A stretch of DNA of 63,742 nt from CAZEAC01 sp964510065. GTDB lineage: Bacteria; Bdellovibrionota_C; UBA2361; CAIXSY01. The position numbers and the translations under genes are program-made. The notes beneath the pieces were generated by a model. It was not told the DNA's origin and did no database searches. It saw only the letters and a list, made by a program, of their open reading frames with translations. The DNA lies in contig CAZEAC010000024.1 of assembly GCA_964510065.1 (NCBI GenBank), positions 1-63,742 of the forward strand, in the 5' to 3' direction. This document shows, in pieces, positions 17,011 through 24,813 of this stretch; positions within the stretch are counted from its first letter, which is position 1, and each line of letters starts with the position of its first letter.

Positions 17011-18591
17011 ATGTTGAGCACAATGACACTTCAAAAGCTGTTACGTCGATTCATGGTATTGAGCTTGCTTTTCGCCGCATCCAATGCGCTCGCCGATAGC
17101 AAGAGAAAACAATGCACGCCACCTCCGGGTGACAGTGCAAAGCTAGGAACAGCGTACTCCGTAGCTTCAATCGGCGACCTCAATGCCGACGGCGAGTCCG
17201 ATGTGCTGGTCGGCTACCCCTACCCACTCGAAAACTCAGGCCGTGGCGGCTACGCCATCTACTCGGCAAAGGAAGGCACGGTTCTCTTCTCACAAGTTTC
17301 AACTCGGGATTTTGCGCAGGTTGGTACCGCCGTAACCGGCATCGGCGACGTTAACGCCGATGGCGTAAGTGACTATGTCGTTACCGAAGTGAACGATGTG
17401 GCGGGCACAGGAGCAGTGCACATCCTCTCCGGTGCGTCACATGCTGAGATTTGCTCGACCTCTGGAGATCCGAGCTTTGTCAGATTTGGAAGTCATATCA
17501 GCAGAATCGCCGATTTAAATGCCGATGGGGCCGACGACTTGGTAGTTGCCGATGCGCGATTTTATGGTAGCGACGGACACATCATCACAATTTCAGGAAA
17601 GAACTGCGTCACGCTCAATGCTTTTCCTGTTCCGAACTTGAGCGGTTCTATTAGCGTTTTATCCGATGTCGATGGTGATTCACTAAGGGACTTCGCAGTG
17701 GGGCGAGTATACATCGCGTCGGCAGCAGCATCTTCTGAGGGCACGGCGCGACGAGCCTCACAACGCGGTGGCTTCTTAGTACTCTCGTCGAAGACCGGAG
17801 CGATATTGTCGTCTGGCGAAGACGATGACGAAGTCTACGGACGGGCACTTGCGAGCGCCTCCGATGTAAACAATGACGGCATTGTTGATTTCTTCTTGGC
17901 CAGCAGAACTCATATCCATTTACTCTCGGGGAAAGATGGAAGCCAACTCGCGATCTCCACTCCTTTCACGTCTAGTGTTGATATGAACACGATGCACAGC
18001 ATCTCCGATATTAACGCCGATGGCTTCACCGATATTGAGCTTCAGATGACGGGTCAAGATATTGAGAGCCTGGGAAGCTTCCAAAGCCTCGAGCGTCTCA
18101 ACGGCAGAACTCTAGAACGGCTCGATGTGCGCTCTCTTTACGATTCCGGCTATCCTGGCGTCATCGGAACCCTTCCCCGAGCAAACGGAGCGCCGTATAC
18201 TTTTTTTAGCGATGGTTCAGCGATCTCCTATCCGCTTGATAATGAGGACACGTCACCGGAGATTAAAATCATCCTGACCCCATCACTTGCCAGCCATGGC
18301 TTACTCAAAGCAGCGGTGATCTCAAGCAAGGCAAACGGTAAGTGTCAGGCCAAGATAAAGCTCAGCAGTAATGCCGAGAATTCCTCGGTCGATCCAGTCA
18401 GCTTGAACGGATTGGCGTATCGATGTGGAAATTCCAAAGCGGTGGCAAATACAACCGTGGCTAGGATATCTGTAATCTGCGAGGGAAAAATCCTTGCTGC
18501 AAAGAACTCGCGTCTCAAGGGATCCTCTCCTCGATCACGACAGAGATTAAACAGGGTCGGCAAAGGCTTCACTTGGAAGCGAATCTATTAA
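17011..18591 (+). CDS. Secreted FG-GAP repeat (beta-propeller) protein
   Basis: A 526-residue exported protein; the signal peptide ends at NALADS (about residue 29). Integrin-alpha-type FG-GAP repeats follow, each with a calcium loop of the form DxNxDGxxD: IGDLNADGESDVLVG, GIGDVNADGVSDYVV, IADLNADGADDLVV, SDVDGDSLRDFAVG, SDVNNDGIVDFFLA and SDINADGFTDIEL. Six or seven blades fit one propeller. The C-terminal 150 residues are unlike FG-GAP. These proteins bind ligands at the cell surface or outside. A terminator follows the stop codon. Confidence 0.88.
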   Translation: MLSTMTLQKLLRRFMVLSLLFAASNALADSKRKQCTPPPGDSAKLGTAYSVASIGDLNADGESDVLVGYPYPLENSGRGGYAIYSAKEGTVLFSQVSTRDFAQVGTAVTGIGDVNADGVSDYVVTEVNDVAGTGAVHILSGASHAEICSTSGDPSFVRFGSHISRIADLNADGADDLVVADARFYGSDGHIITISGKNCVTLNAFPVPNLSGSISVLSDVDGDSLRDFAVGRVYIASAAASSEGTARRASQRGGFLVLSSKTGAILSSGEDDDEVYGRALASASDVNNDGIVDFFLASRTHIHLLSGKDGSQLAISTPFTSSVDMNTMHSISDINADGFTDIELQMTGQDIESLGSFQSLERLNGRTLERLDVRSLYDSGYPGVIGTLPRANGAPYTFFSDGSAISYPLDNEDTSPEIKIILTPSLASHGLLKAAVISSKANGKCQAKIKLSSNAENSSVDPVSLNGLAYRCGNSKAVANTTVARISVICEGKILAAKNSRLKGSSPRSRQRLNRVGKGFTWKRIY

Positions 18592-18615
18592 GAGTTTTCT
18601 CCTAGTATCTTCAGC

Positions 18616-18649
18616 GGGCGTCCACGTGCAGTTAGCGTGGCGCCCTTTT
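18616..18649 (+). terminator. Rho-independent terminator of the FG-GAP gene
   Basis: GGGCG-t-CCACG (18616-18626) pairs with CGTGG-CGCCC (18636-18645), giving a 10-bp stem with one bulge and a 9-base loop, followed by TTTT and later TTTTT. Confidence 0.75.
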
Positions 18650-18890
18650 CGCATTTTTCAATCTGCTACCTTCTTCAGAGAAGAACTGCTTTAGACTATT
18701 AGCGACAGCGCCTGCAACCTGTACGGAACAGCTATCCTAATCGTCGATTCAACGATTTAGAGTTAAAAGACTGCTCGGGCCAATCGTAGGAGAATTTTTC
18801 GCATCAAAACGCAGAATTCTCTTCAAGTCACCTTCACGCGAGGTCGATAGCGTATACTGCGGCGGAAATGGTGGAAAGAAGTAGGACGTC

Positions 18891-19409
18891 ATGCCGAAAC
18901 TTACTCGCACCATAAAAAATTTAGATTGTCTTTGCCTTTGCGCTCTCAGAGTATGGCCCAATCCTGTTCTCACACATAAGGTCGCAAGACGCACGCAACG
19001 TGCTTCAGTTATTTTTGAAGTAACGCTTGCACTCGCGCTGACTTCGATCTTCACCAGTGCACTTATACACTTCGCTCAGAAGCAGAAAGCGAGAGCAATA
19101 CTGCGCGAAGCCGCCTTTAATGGCGTAAGAGCCGCGGCGAGCCTTCCCTCCGGAAGCGCACCGGAGCTCATTTCGGAAACAGCAGTCGTTGCTGCCAAGG
19201 CTTTTTATCAACAGGCTAACGGCCATGGTGAGATCAAATTTGTGGCCCGTTCGCGTGCGGTGGCGCTCCCTTCAAGTGGCAGTGTTGAAATGATTACACT
19301 TTGCCTTGGCGCAGAGTCACAGCGCATCATCGAGAAAGATACATTACCACTGCAGCGCGGGAACACTGCTGCAATGGCAACTTCAGAAGGTTTTTTTTGT
19401 GGAGAGTAG
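18891..19409 (+). CDS. TadE-like pseudopilin, first of three
   Basis: A 172-residue protein with one hydrophobic helix near residues 40-62 (SVIFEVTLALALTSIFTSAL) preceded by basic residues, the TadE/G type of minor pilin. The Glu in this helix (IFEV) is at the place where TadE proteins carry the conserved pseudopilin Glu. The ATG has AGGA 5 bases upstream. The next gene starts one base after its stop, so the three genes to 21808 are one operon. There is no ATPase, prepilin peptidase or secretin in the window. Confidence 0.65.
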   Translation: MPKLTRTIKNLDCLCLCALRVWPNPVLTHKVARRTQRASVIFEVTLALALTSIFTSALIHFAQKQKARAILREAAFNGVRAAASLPSGSAPELISETAVVAAKAFYQQANGHGEIKFVARSRAVALPSSGSVEMITLCLGAESQRIIEKDTLPLQRGNTAAMATSEGFFCGE

Positions 19410-19410
19410 C

Positions 19411-19836
19411 ATGACGAAAAATTCGAAATTACCTCGCCTCGCCCGTGGAGCCTGTGTTACCGAGGCGGCGCTTGCGCTTCCGGTATTGTTGGTCTTCTGT
19501 ATGTCATTTTTCGATCTTACACGCTCGATTTCCGAACAGGTCATTATCCGCGAGGCTCAATATGAAGCTGCGCGTCACGGCGCAATTCAATCCAAGGCAT
19601 GTCTTGATTCGGCAAAAGAGCAATTTCTAAAGGAGCTTTCGCAACGTGGATTGGGCACTCGTCAGGTAAACTTTGAAGGAAGCGGCAGTCTCGAAGTGAA
19701 CGGAATTCGAGGTCTTAACTTAAGAGTACAAGTCGAGAGTAGCTGCTCACTTTGTGGAGTATATTCAGCGCTCAAAGCCAAGCTCGCCTATAGCGCGGGG
19801 ACATTTTATCCCTACGAGATCGCCAACTGTGTTTAG
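19411..19836 (+). CDS. TadE-like minor pilin
   Basis: A 141-residue protein. The N-terminal signature RGACVTEAALALPVLLVF (about residues 12-29) matches TadE proteins: a basic residue, then Glu five to six positions on, then a hydrophobic helix. The mature part contains QVIIREAQYEAARHGA, the usual first periplasmic helix, and several Cys. TadE-type pseudopilins help assemble Flp/Tad pili. The ATG is preceded by GGAGAG and lies one base after the previous stop; the TadG-like gene follows after 13 bases. Confidence 0.8.
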   Translation: MTKNSKLPRLARGACVTEAALALPVLLVFCMSFFDLTRSISEQVIIREAQYEAARHGAIQSKACLDSAKEQFLKELSQRGLGTRQVNFEGSGSLEVNGIRGLNLRVQVESSCSLCGVYSALKAKLAYSAGTFYPYEIANCV

Positions 19837-19849
19837 TTAGGAAACTTGC

Positions 19850-21808
19850 ATGAATCATCAGCGTGGTGCAGTACTCGTCTTCTTTGCCGTCTTCTTAGTG
19901 CTACTCGTGGGGATGGCGTTTGCCTGCGTAAACTTTGGATTTCTTACCAAGACGAAGCGTGAACTACGGCTCACCGCTGAAGCCGCGGCCCTGGCTGGCG
20001 CTTCACAGCTGTGCGCGACCAAGATCTGCTTTGAGAGAGCCCGCGAATCAGCGGTTGAGTCTGTGTCCCAGCATCGAGTCCAAGGATCACTCGGCAGCGA
20101 CAAGTCATTTTCTATCCGCGAAACTTCACCTGAAGCCGACGGTATTACCTGGGACCGCCTCTCCGATAGAGGATTCAAAGTTGTTATCGAGCGCGGTTGG
20201 GTACGCGGTGGTAATTTCGAATCAATGGAGCAAGACTGGCAGGCCGAACACCCCGGCGTCGTGCGGCATCTTACCGCAAACGCTGTACGGGTGAAGCTTT
20301 TACGTCCATCGCTCCGATTCATCTCCATTGGATTTGGCTCGAAACTCTTCACGGAAGTCGCAAGTGCGGTGGCAGTACGTGGATTTCAAGATGAAACTCC
20401 GGTCGTTCCATTTGCAATTCCTGCCTGCGCGCTCCTTAACTCTGAGGGCGAGACCTATTCAAAGGGGGAGATCTGCCGCGCTGAACGCTACTTTTCTAGA
20501 AGTGATCGCTACGGCATTGAGTCCGGAGACTACCAGGGGGTAAGTGGGCCTTCATTTGGGACTCAACCCTGCAGCTCCACCTTACTCAATGCTGGCGGCA
20601 CATCCGAATATGGACAGATCTATTTTAAGAATCAGGATTCACTCAATTTCTGGACGACGGTGAGCGAATTACTTTATATCCCTCCGGCGTCGCCATCTTT
20701 AGGCGCAGCCTGCGCGCTCATTCACGGCGATGCTGCAACACTTGCAAAAAGCCCCTCGATACCAAGCCCGTTGTCGCCAAGTTTTACAGCTACTTTTGGT
20801 GAAACGGTGCTGGCGAGTAATGTTCCCCGCGGATTTGGCGGGAAATCACTTCCTCCGCAGCCCGTATCATCAAGCAGCAGCGAATACAGTGATCTCTTTG
20901 GCGTAGTCGGCCTGCCCGATCATACTCTGGGTGATATTGAATCACGAATCACCGAACGCTTTCAGCAAGATCGTAACCCTACTTGGAACGCAAGACTGGG
21001 TAGCTCCTTCTCCGTGCTTGCCAACGGCTTACAAAATTCAGATCTTGATCAATTGGTTTGGAACGCAATCAGCAACTCTATAAATGGAGTTGAACTTGCA
21101 GACAACCTCGATTCACACCCTCGATTAGAAGAGACCGTACTTGAAAATATTGAAAGAGAGTACAGTACCTTTATTGGAGCCGCAGCCCCAATCGGAATTT
21201 CAAGCAGCACCACCGCGAAACCTTGCAGTAGTTTCCAGGGCTCGAATGATCCAAACTGTAAGGTCTATCCGTTCGTTGCGCGCACCTCACCCGCGCTCAA
21301 TAAAGATAATGTAGAATGGCTCGTTGGTATTGATCCGCGAAACGGACTTTGCAACTCACACTGGTCAGAAGTCCAAGACTTTTCAGTGCAAAACTGGAAC
21401 GGCGGCACTATCAGCAGCTTTTGGGCGCGCGCTGACTTCAAGTTAAGAGCCGGGATAGACAATCGAACGAGGGTCTGGAAAGTACAGTTTCCGGTAATCG
21501 CTGATTACAGCGCCGGCGCTGCTGCGTGCAGCGTATCAAGTGGCACGGACCCTGTTCTCGACGGAAGTCATGAGACCGTCGTTGTCGGATTCGTGCCCGG
21601 ACTTATTTATGATGTCGACATCGGAAAGCCCACGCCTGAAATCAGATTTCAATTTAATGCTGGACGGACTCACAGAGTTGCGCAGTGGGGATTTAAAGAG
21701 AGCTGCAATGTCGTTCGTGCACGGATCGATTGCGGTGATCACTTCATTCCATCGGGCGAGAGCAATGACGAAGCTACGGTGAAGATTGTTGAATCATCCG
21801 CGACCTGA
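19850..21808 (+). CDS. TadG-like pilus-assembly protein
   Basis: A 652-residue protein with the Tad N-terminal helix QRGAVLVFFAVFLVLLVGMA followed by LRLTAEAAALAGASQLC, the signature of the putative Flp pilus-assembly TadE/G-like domain. The remainder (about 620 residues) is exported and Cys-containing, with no recognised domain. The start has AGGA 8 bases upstream. It completes a TadE-TadE-TadG-type operon that lacks the motor genes. The stop codon is directly followed by the 100-bp foldback. Confidence 0.78.
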   Translation: MNHQRGAVLVFFAVFLVLLVGMAFACVNFGFLTKTKRELRLTAEAAALAGASQLCATKICFERARESAVESVSQHRVQGSLGSDKSFSIRETSPEADGITWDRLSDRGFKVVIERGWVRGGNFESMEQDWQAEHPGVVRHLTANAVRVKLLRPSLRFISIGFGSKLFTEVASAVAVRGFQDETPVVPFAIPACALLNSEGETYSKGEICRAERYFSRSDRYGIESGDYQGVSGPSFGTQPCSSTLLNAGGTSEYGQIYFKNQDSLNFWTTVSELLYIPPASPSLGAACALIHGDAATLAKSPSIPSPLSPSFTATFGETVLASNVPRGFGGKSLPPQPVSSSSSEYSDLFGVVGLPDHTLGDIESRITERFQQDRNPTWNARLGSSFSVLANGLQNSDLDQLVWNAISNSINGVELADNLDSHPRLEETVLENIEREYSTFIGAAAPIGISSSTTAKPCSSFQGSNDPNCKVYPFVARTSPALNKDNVEWLVGIDPRNGLCNSHWSEVQDFSVQNWNGGTISSFWARADFKLRAGIDNRTRVWKVQFPVIADYSAGAAACSVSSGTDPVLDGSHETVVVGFVPGLIYDVDIGKPTPEIRFQFNAGRTHRVAQWGFKESCNVVRARIDCGDHFIPSGESNDEATVKIVESSAT

Positions 21809-21908
21809 GGAACCTCTTAAAAACTAGGCATTCCGTCTTCGTCGGCCTTTTCGCAAATCTCATCCAAAATTCCAGCAAATCCAAAACGCCTAGTTTCTCA
21901 GAGGTTCC
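21809..21908. repeat. 100-bp foldback element (complete copy)
   Basis: GGAACCTCTTAAAAACTAGG starting at 21809 and its near-perfect inverse ending at 21908 (arms of 21 bases, two mismatches) enclose a 58-base centre. A second copy of the centre and right arm is at bases 1-60. It begins at the base after the TadG-like stop codon. It may end transcripts, or be a small mobile or REP-like element. Confidence 0.8.
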
Positions 21909-21945
21909 CTAAGAGCACTTACGCGCTGCTGCTCCACACTGTCCC

Positions 21946-22198
21946 CTAGTAGAGCGATAAGAACGTTTTTTTCACTTTCTTGTCGCTCTACTAGCCGGCC
22001 AGGGATGGCCGGACATTCTCCGAAGCGTAGCGCAGGCGAATGGAGCGACGCGGAGTTTTGCGCCTTTCCCCGCGCAAAACGTAGCTTGGAGCGAGTTCGA
22101 CGGAGGGCAGGATGCCCGAAGGAGAACCGGTAAATACTGGCTAGTACGGCGAAACAATGTTCGCACGAAGTGCAAAAACATTCTTGTCGCCGTACTAG
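21946..22198. repeat. Composite CTAG-bounded palindromic element A
   Basis: A hairpin at 21946-21994 begins and ends with CTAG (arms CTAGTAGAGCGAtAAGAA). Then come the palindrome CCGGCCA-ggga-TGGCCGG (21995-22012), a GTTTTGCG/CGCAAAAC hairpin, and a second CTAG-ended hairpin (22141-22198, arms CTAGTACGGCGA). The middle module shares GTAGCTTGGAGCGAGT, TGGAGCGACGCG and GAGGGCAGGA with the element at 36115-36450. Nothing is encoded. It lies between the Tad cluster and the end of hemN. Confidence 0.7.
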
Positions 22199-22209
22199 TG
22201 CAAGTAAGT

Positions 22210-23571
22210 TCAGCTTCCTGACGAAAATACCTGTTCGCCCTTGCTCAAAAGGTACGGGTCGAATGCCGAAGCGACATGCCGAACGAAATAGCGGCCCTGT
22301 GGCGTCACTCGAACATCGGCTACGGTCGCACATACAAGATCATCGTCAATCATAGGCTGTAGCGTGCGCAGCGCATCGGCGAAAATTGCGTCACTCGCCG
22401 GGAAGGCAGGAAAATTTTGCTTCACGCAATCAAGCGAAACATGACCTTCGCACATAATCTGCTCAATAATATACGCGCGAATAAGATCTTCGGCATCTCG
22501 TACAAGCACCTTCGCGGCAGGAAGCATCCCTTGCTCCAGACACGTGCGATAGCGCTCGCGATCGCTGTGATTTTGATAGAGCGTACCGCTAATATCAGAG
22601 ATAGAAGAAGTGCCGAGGCCAAGGACATCGCGTGAACGAGAAGTCGTGTAGCCCATAAAATTCCTCCTAAGCCTGCCCTCTCGCAACGCAATTGCCAGTT
22701 CATCATCCGGGAGCGCAAAATGATCAAGCCCAATGCGCTGATATCCCGCATCACGAAGCAGCTTCTCCGCTTCGCAATAGAACTCATAGCGCATTTCAGG
22801 ACTAGGAAGGTTAGATTTTTCCAAAGTGCGCTGCGCTCGAGCGCGCCACTGCACATGTGCGTAGGAATAGAGCGCAATGCGCCCGGGTGAAAGTTCTATC
22901 GTTTTTTGTATGCTCTCGCGCAATGAGTCGAGCGTTTGTCCGGGCAAGCCGCTAATGAGGTCGAAATTAATTTGTTCTATACCGGCCTGGCGCGCCCACG
23001 TCATCGCCTGAGCTACAACCGAATATGGCTGCTCACGATGAACTAGCTGCATGACGTGTTCGTCAAAATCCTGCACTCCAAAGCTAAGTCGTTTTAGGCC
23101 CTGTTCAGCTAAACAGTGCACCAGAGCTTCGGTAGTCGTTCGGGGGTCAAGCTCAATACTCTTTCCCGCGCTTTCATATCCACGCCAATGTGCGCGCAGA
23201 AAGTTAAGGAGGCTGCGCATTGCTTCCGGCGCCACGATACTTGGCGAGCCCCCGCCGAAGTGCAGCTCGGCCATGATCAGCTGCTGCGAGGAAAGGGCCT
23301 GTACTAGCTCAACTTCCCTTTTCAGAAGCTCAAGATACTCCTGCACAGGGGCGTCATCTCTTACAATTTCCTTATGGCAGGCGCAGAAATAGCACAGGCT
23401 TCTGCAAAATGGGATGTGGATGTACACGGAAACTGGGACATCCTTAACACTTCGCAGAAGCCTTTTAATATGTTCGTCGTTTTCAAGCGGAGAAAATTCG
23501 ATGGCCGTCGGATAGCTCGTGTAGCGAGGGACGCGTGTGGCGTACCGGGCAGCAAAAGATCCAGGACTCAT
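22210..23571 (-). CDS. hemN: Oxygen-independent coproporphyrinogen III oxidase
   Basis: A 453-residue radical-SAM enzyme that converts coproporphyrinogen III to protoporphyrinogen IX without oxygen. The start PRYTSYPTAIEF is typical of HemN. The cluster motif CRSLCYFCAC (C-x3-C-x2-C-x-C) is complete, followed by ELHFGGGSPS (usually GGGTPT), GVQDFDEHVM and DLISGLPGQT. The HemN-specific C-terminal NFMGYTTSR and DVLGLGTSSIS are present. Haem made here would serve the cbb3 oxidase and cytochromes of the window, and the gene is close to the cco cluster. Confidence 0.93.
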   Translation of the reverse strand: MSPGSFAARYATRVPRYTSYPTAIEFSPLENDEHIKRLLRSVKDVPVSVYIHIPFCRSLCYFCACHKEIVRDDAPVQEYLELLKREVELVQALSSQQLIMAELHFGGGSPSIVAPEAMRSLLNFLRAHWRGYESAGKSIELDPRTTTEALVHCLAEQGLKRLSFGVQDFDEHVMQLVHREQPYSVVAQAMTWARQAGIEQINFDLISGLPGQTLDSLRESIQKTIELSPGRIALYSYAHVQWRARAQRTLEKSNLPSPEMRYEFYCEAEKLLRDAGYQRIGLDHFALPDDELAIALREGRLRRNFMGYTTSRSRDVLGLGTSSISDISGTLYQNHSDRERYRTCLEQGMLPAAKVLVRDAEDLIRAYIIEQIMCEGHVSLDCVKQNFPAFPASDAIFADALRTLQPMIDDDLVCATVADVRVTPQGRYFVRHVASAFDPYLLSKGEQVFSSGS

Positions 23572-23603
23572 CTAATTTTCTCGCACCTTGAAACGATGCC
23601 ATT

Positions 23604-24458
23604 TTACCACGTGACACGAAGATCGGTGGTGAGGCGCCACTCGGTTATATGAGTGCCGGTTCCTCGTGCAAGCGGAAACTCATATGCCGCGCCAAACGAT
23701 ACCGATTCGGCAAGCGGTACTCGAGCACCGGCAGCCATCGTTAACATATTCTCACCGGTCGCTTTTGACGAGCCAATATTAAAGAAATCCTGCCCCTCAT
23801 CGGCAATCGGCAAACGACCACCGCCATCAAGAACATGGAAATAGTTGAGTTCAATCAACGGCGAAACTACTCCACAAACCGAAGTGTCAAAATGTACGCT
23901 CGCGTCATAGAACGTGCTGTCATCATCATCAAAGGGAACACGAAGGCCGGTATAACCAACAACATTCACTGGTCCCGCAACAAGCGCCGCACTAAGGAAT
24001 GGATTTATAATACCATCTCCTTGCCCTTGGAGCACTTCGCTTTCACCAATAGGCGCCTCGTAACGAAGTCCCGCAGTAGCAATAGCGTCATTGGCTTCAC
24101 TCTTATAGAATGCATACTTTGCGCCGCCAGCGACGTTTGCCCAACCCTCTTCATCGTTGAGAACCGCGCTCGGATTCATATCAACGTATCCATCTTTGGT
24201 CGCAATCAGCGCCCAGCGGTCGTTAAGAGCGTAGCGAATCTGCAATGCATATATTCGAACATCACCGCCAGACGTGACAAACTTATCATCGATGCGATGG
24301 TAGGCATAAATTGGCCTAATGTCCGATTCAATTCGCGGATCTTCGAAATTGACGGGATTAGATACCGGTGTCGCAATTTCTTGAATGCTTTGCGCGTAGC
24401 CGGCACTTGTGATCAGAAGTGAAAGGAGTGTCGCAAATAAAGTTCTATTCTTTTTCAT
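23604..24458 (-). CDS. Outer-membrane beta-barrel protein
   Basis: A 284-residue protein with a clear signal peptide (LFATLLSLLITSAGYAQS). The mature part has alternating strands such as YALQIRYALNDRWALIATKD, WANVAGGAKYAFYK, ATAGLRYEAPIG and a terminal strand ending in Trp (WRLTTDLRVTW), as outer-membrane barrels do. Substrate unknown. It lies 32 bases upstream of hemN on the same strand and after ccoS, so it may be co-regulated with aerobic respiration genes. Confidence 0.75.
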   Translation of the reverse strand: MKKNRTLFATLLSLLITSAGYAQSIQEIATPVSNPVNFEDPRIESDIRPIYAYHRIDDKFVTSGGDVRIYALQIRYALNDRWALIATKDGYVDMNPSAVLNDEEGWANVAGGAKYAFYKSEANDAIATAGLRYEAPIGESEVLQGQGDGIINPFLSAALVAGPVNVVGYTGLRVPFDDDDSTFYDASVHFDTSVCGVVSPLIELNYFHVLDGGGRLPIADEGQDFFNIGSSKATGENMLTMAAGARVPLAESVSFGAAYEFPLARGTGTHITEWRLTTDLRVTW

Positions 24459-24618
24459 ATTTTCTCTCTTAGGGAACGTACATTGTCATTAACTATCGAC
24501 AGTCAATGGATACTATTATCTATTAACAGCGGTCAAGTACAGATATCGGCATTTCTACAGATGCACTTTAGAGCAGCATTGAAGCGGTTACGTCACAAGA
24601 AAGAGCCGGTTTTTTTCA

Positions 24619-24801
24619 CTATTTGGAATCTTTGCGCTCCGAGGTCAGCTCGCTTTCGTTATCCTCATCGTCAAATAGAATTCGAACCGCGGGAGTCTCC
24701 AGATCGTCAAACTGTCCACTGTTGACCGACCAGAGATATGCGCCAAGCCACACCAATCCAAGGAGCGCAGCAAACGGAAGCAACACGACGACTATCTCCA
24801 T
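24619..24801 (-). CDS. ccoS: cbb3 oxidase assembly protein CcoS
   Basis: A 60-residue membrane protein. One N-terminal helix (VVVLLPFAALLGLVWLGAYL) is followed by the CcoS signature WSVNSGQFDDLETPAVRILF and an acidic tail. CcoS is needed to insert haem and copper cofactors into CcoN. It starts 12 bases after the ccoI stop codon, the usual ccoI-ccoS order. Confidence 0.93.
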   Translation of the reverse strand: MEIVVVLLPFAALLGLVWLGAYLWSVNSGQFDDLETPAVRILFDDEDNESELTSERKDSK

Positions 24802-24813
24802 AGATTCTTGATT

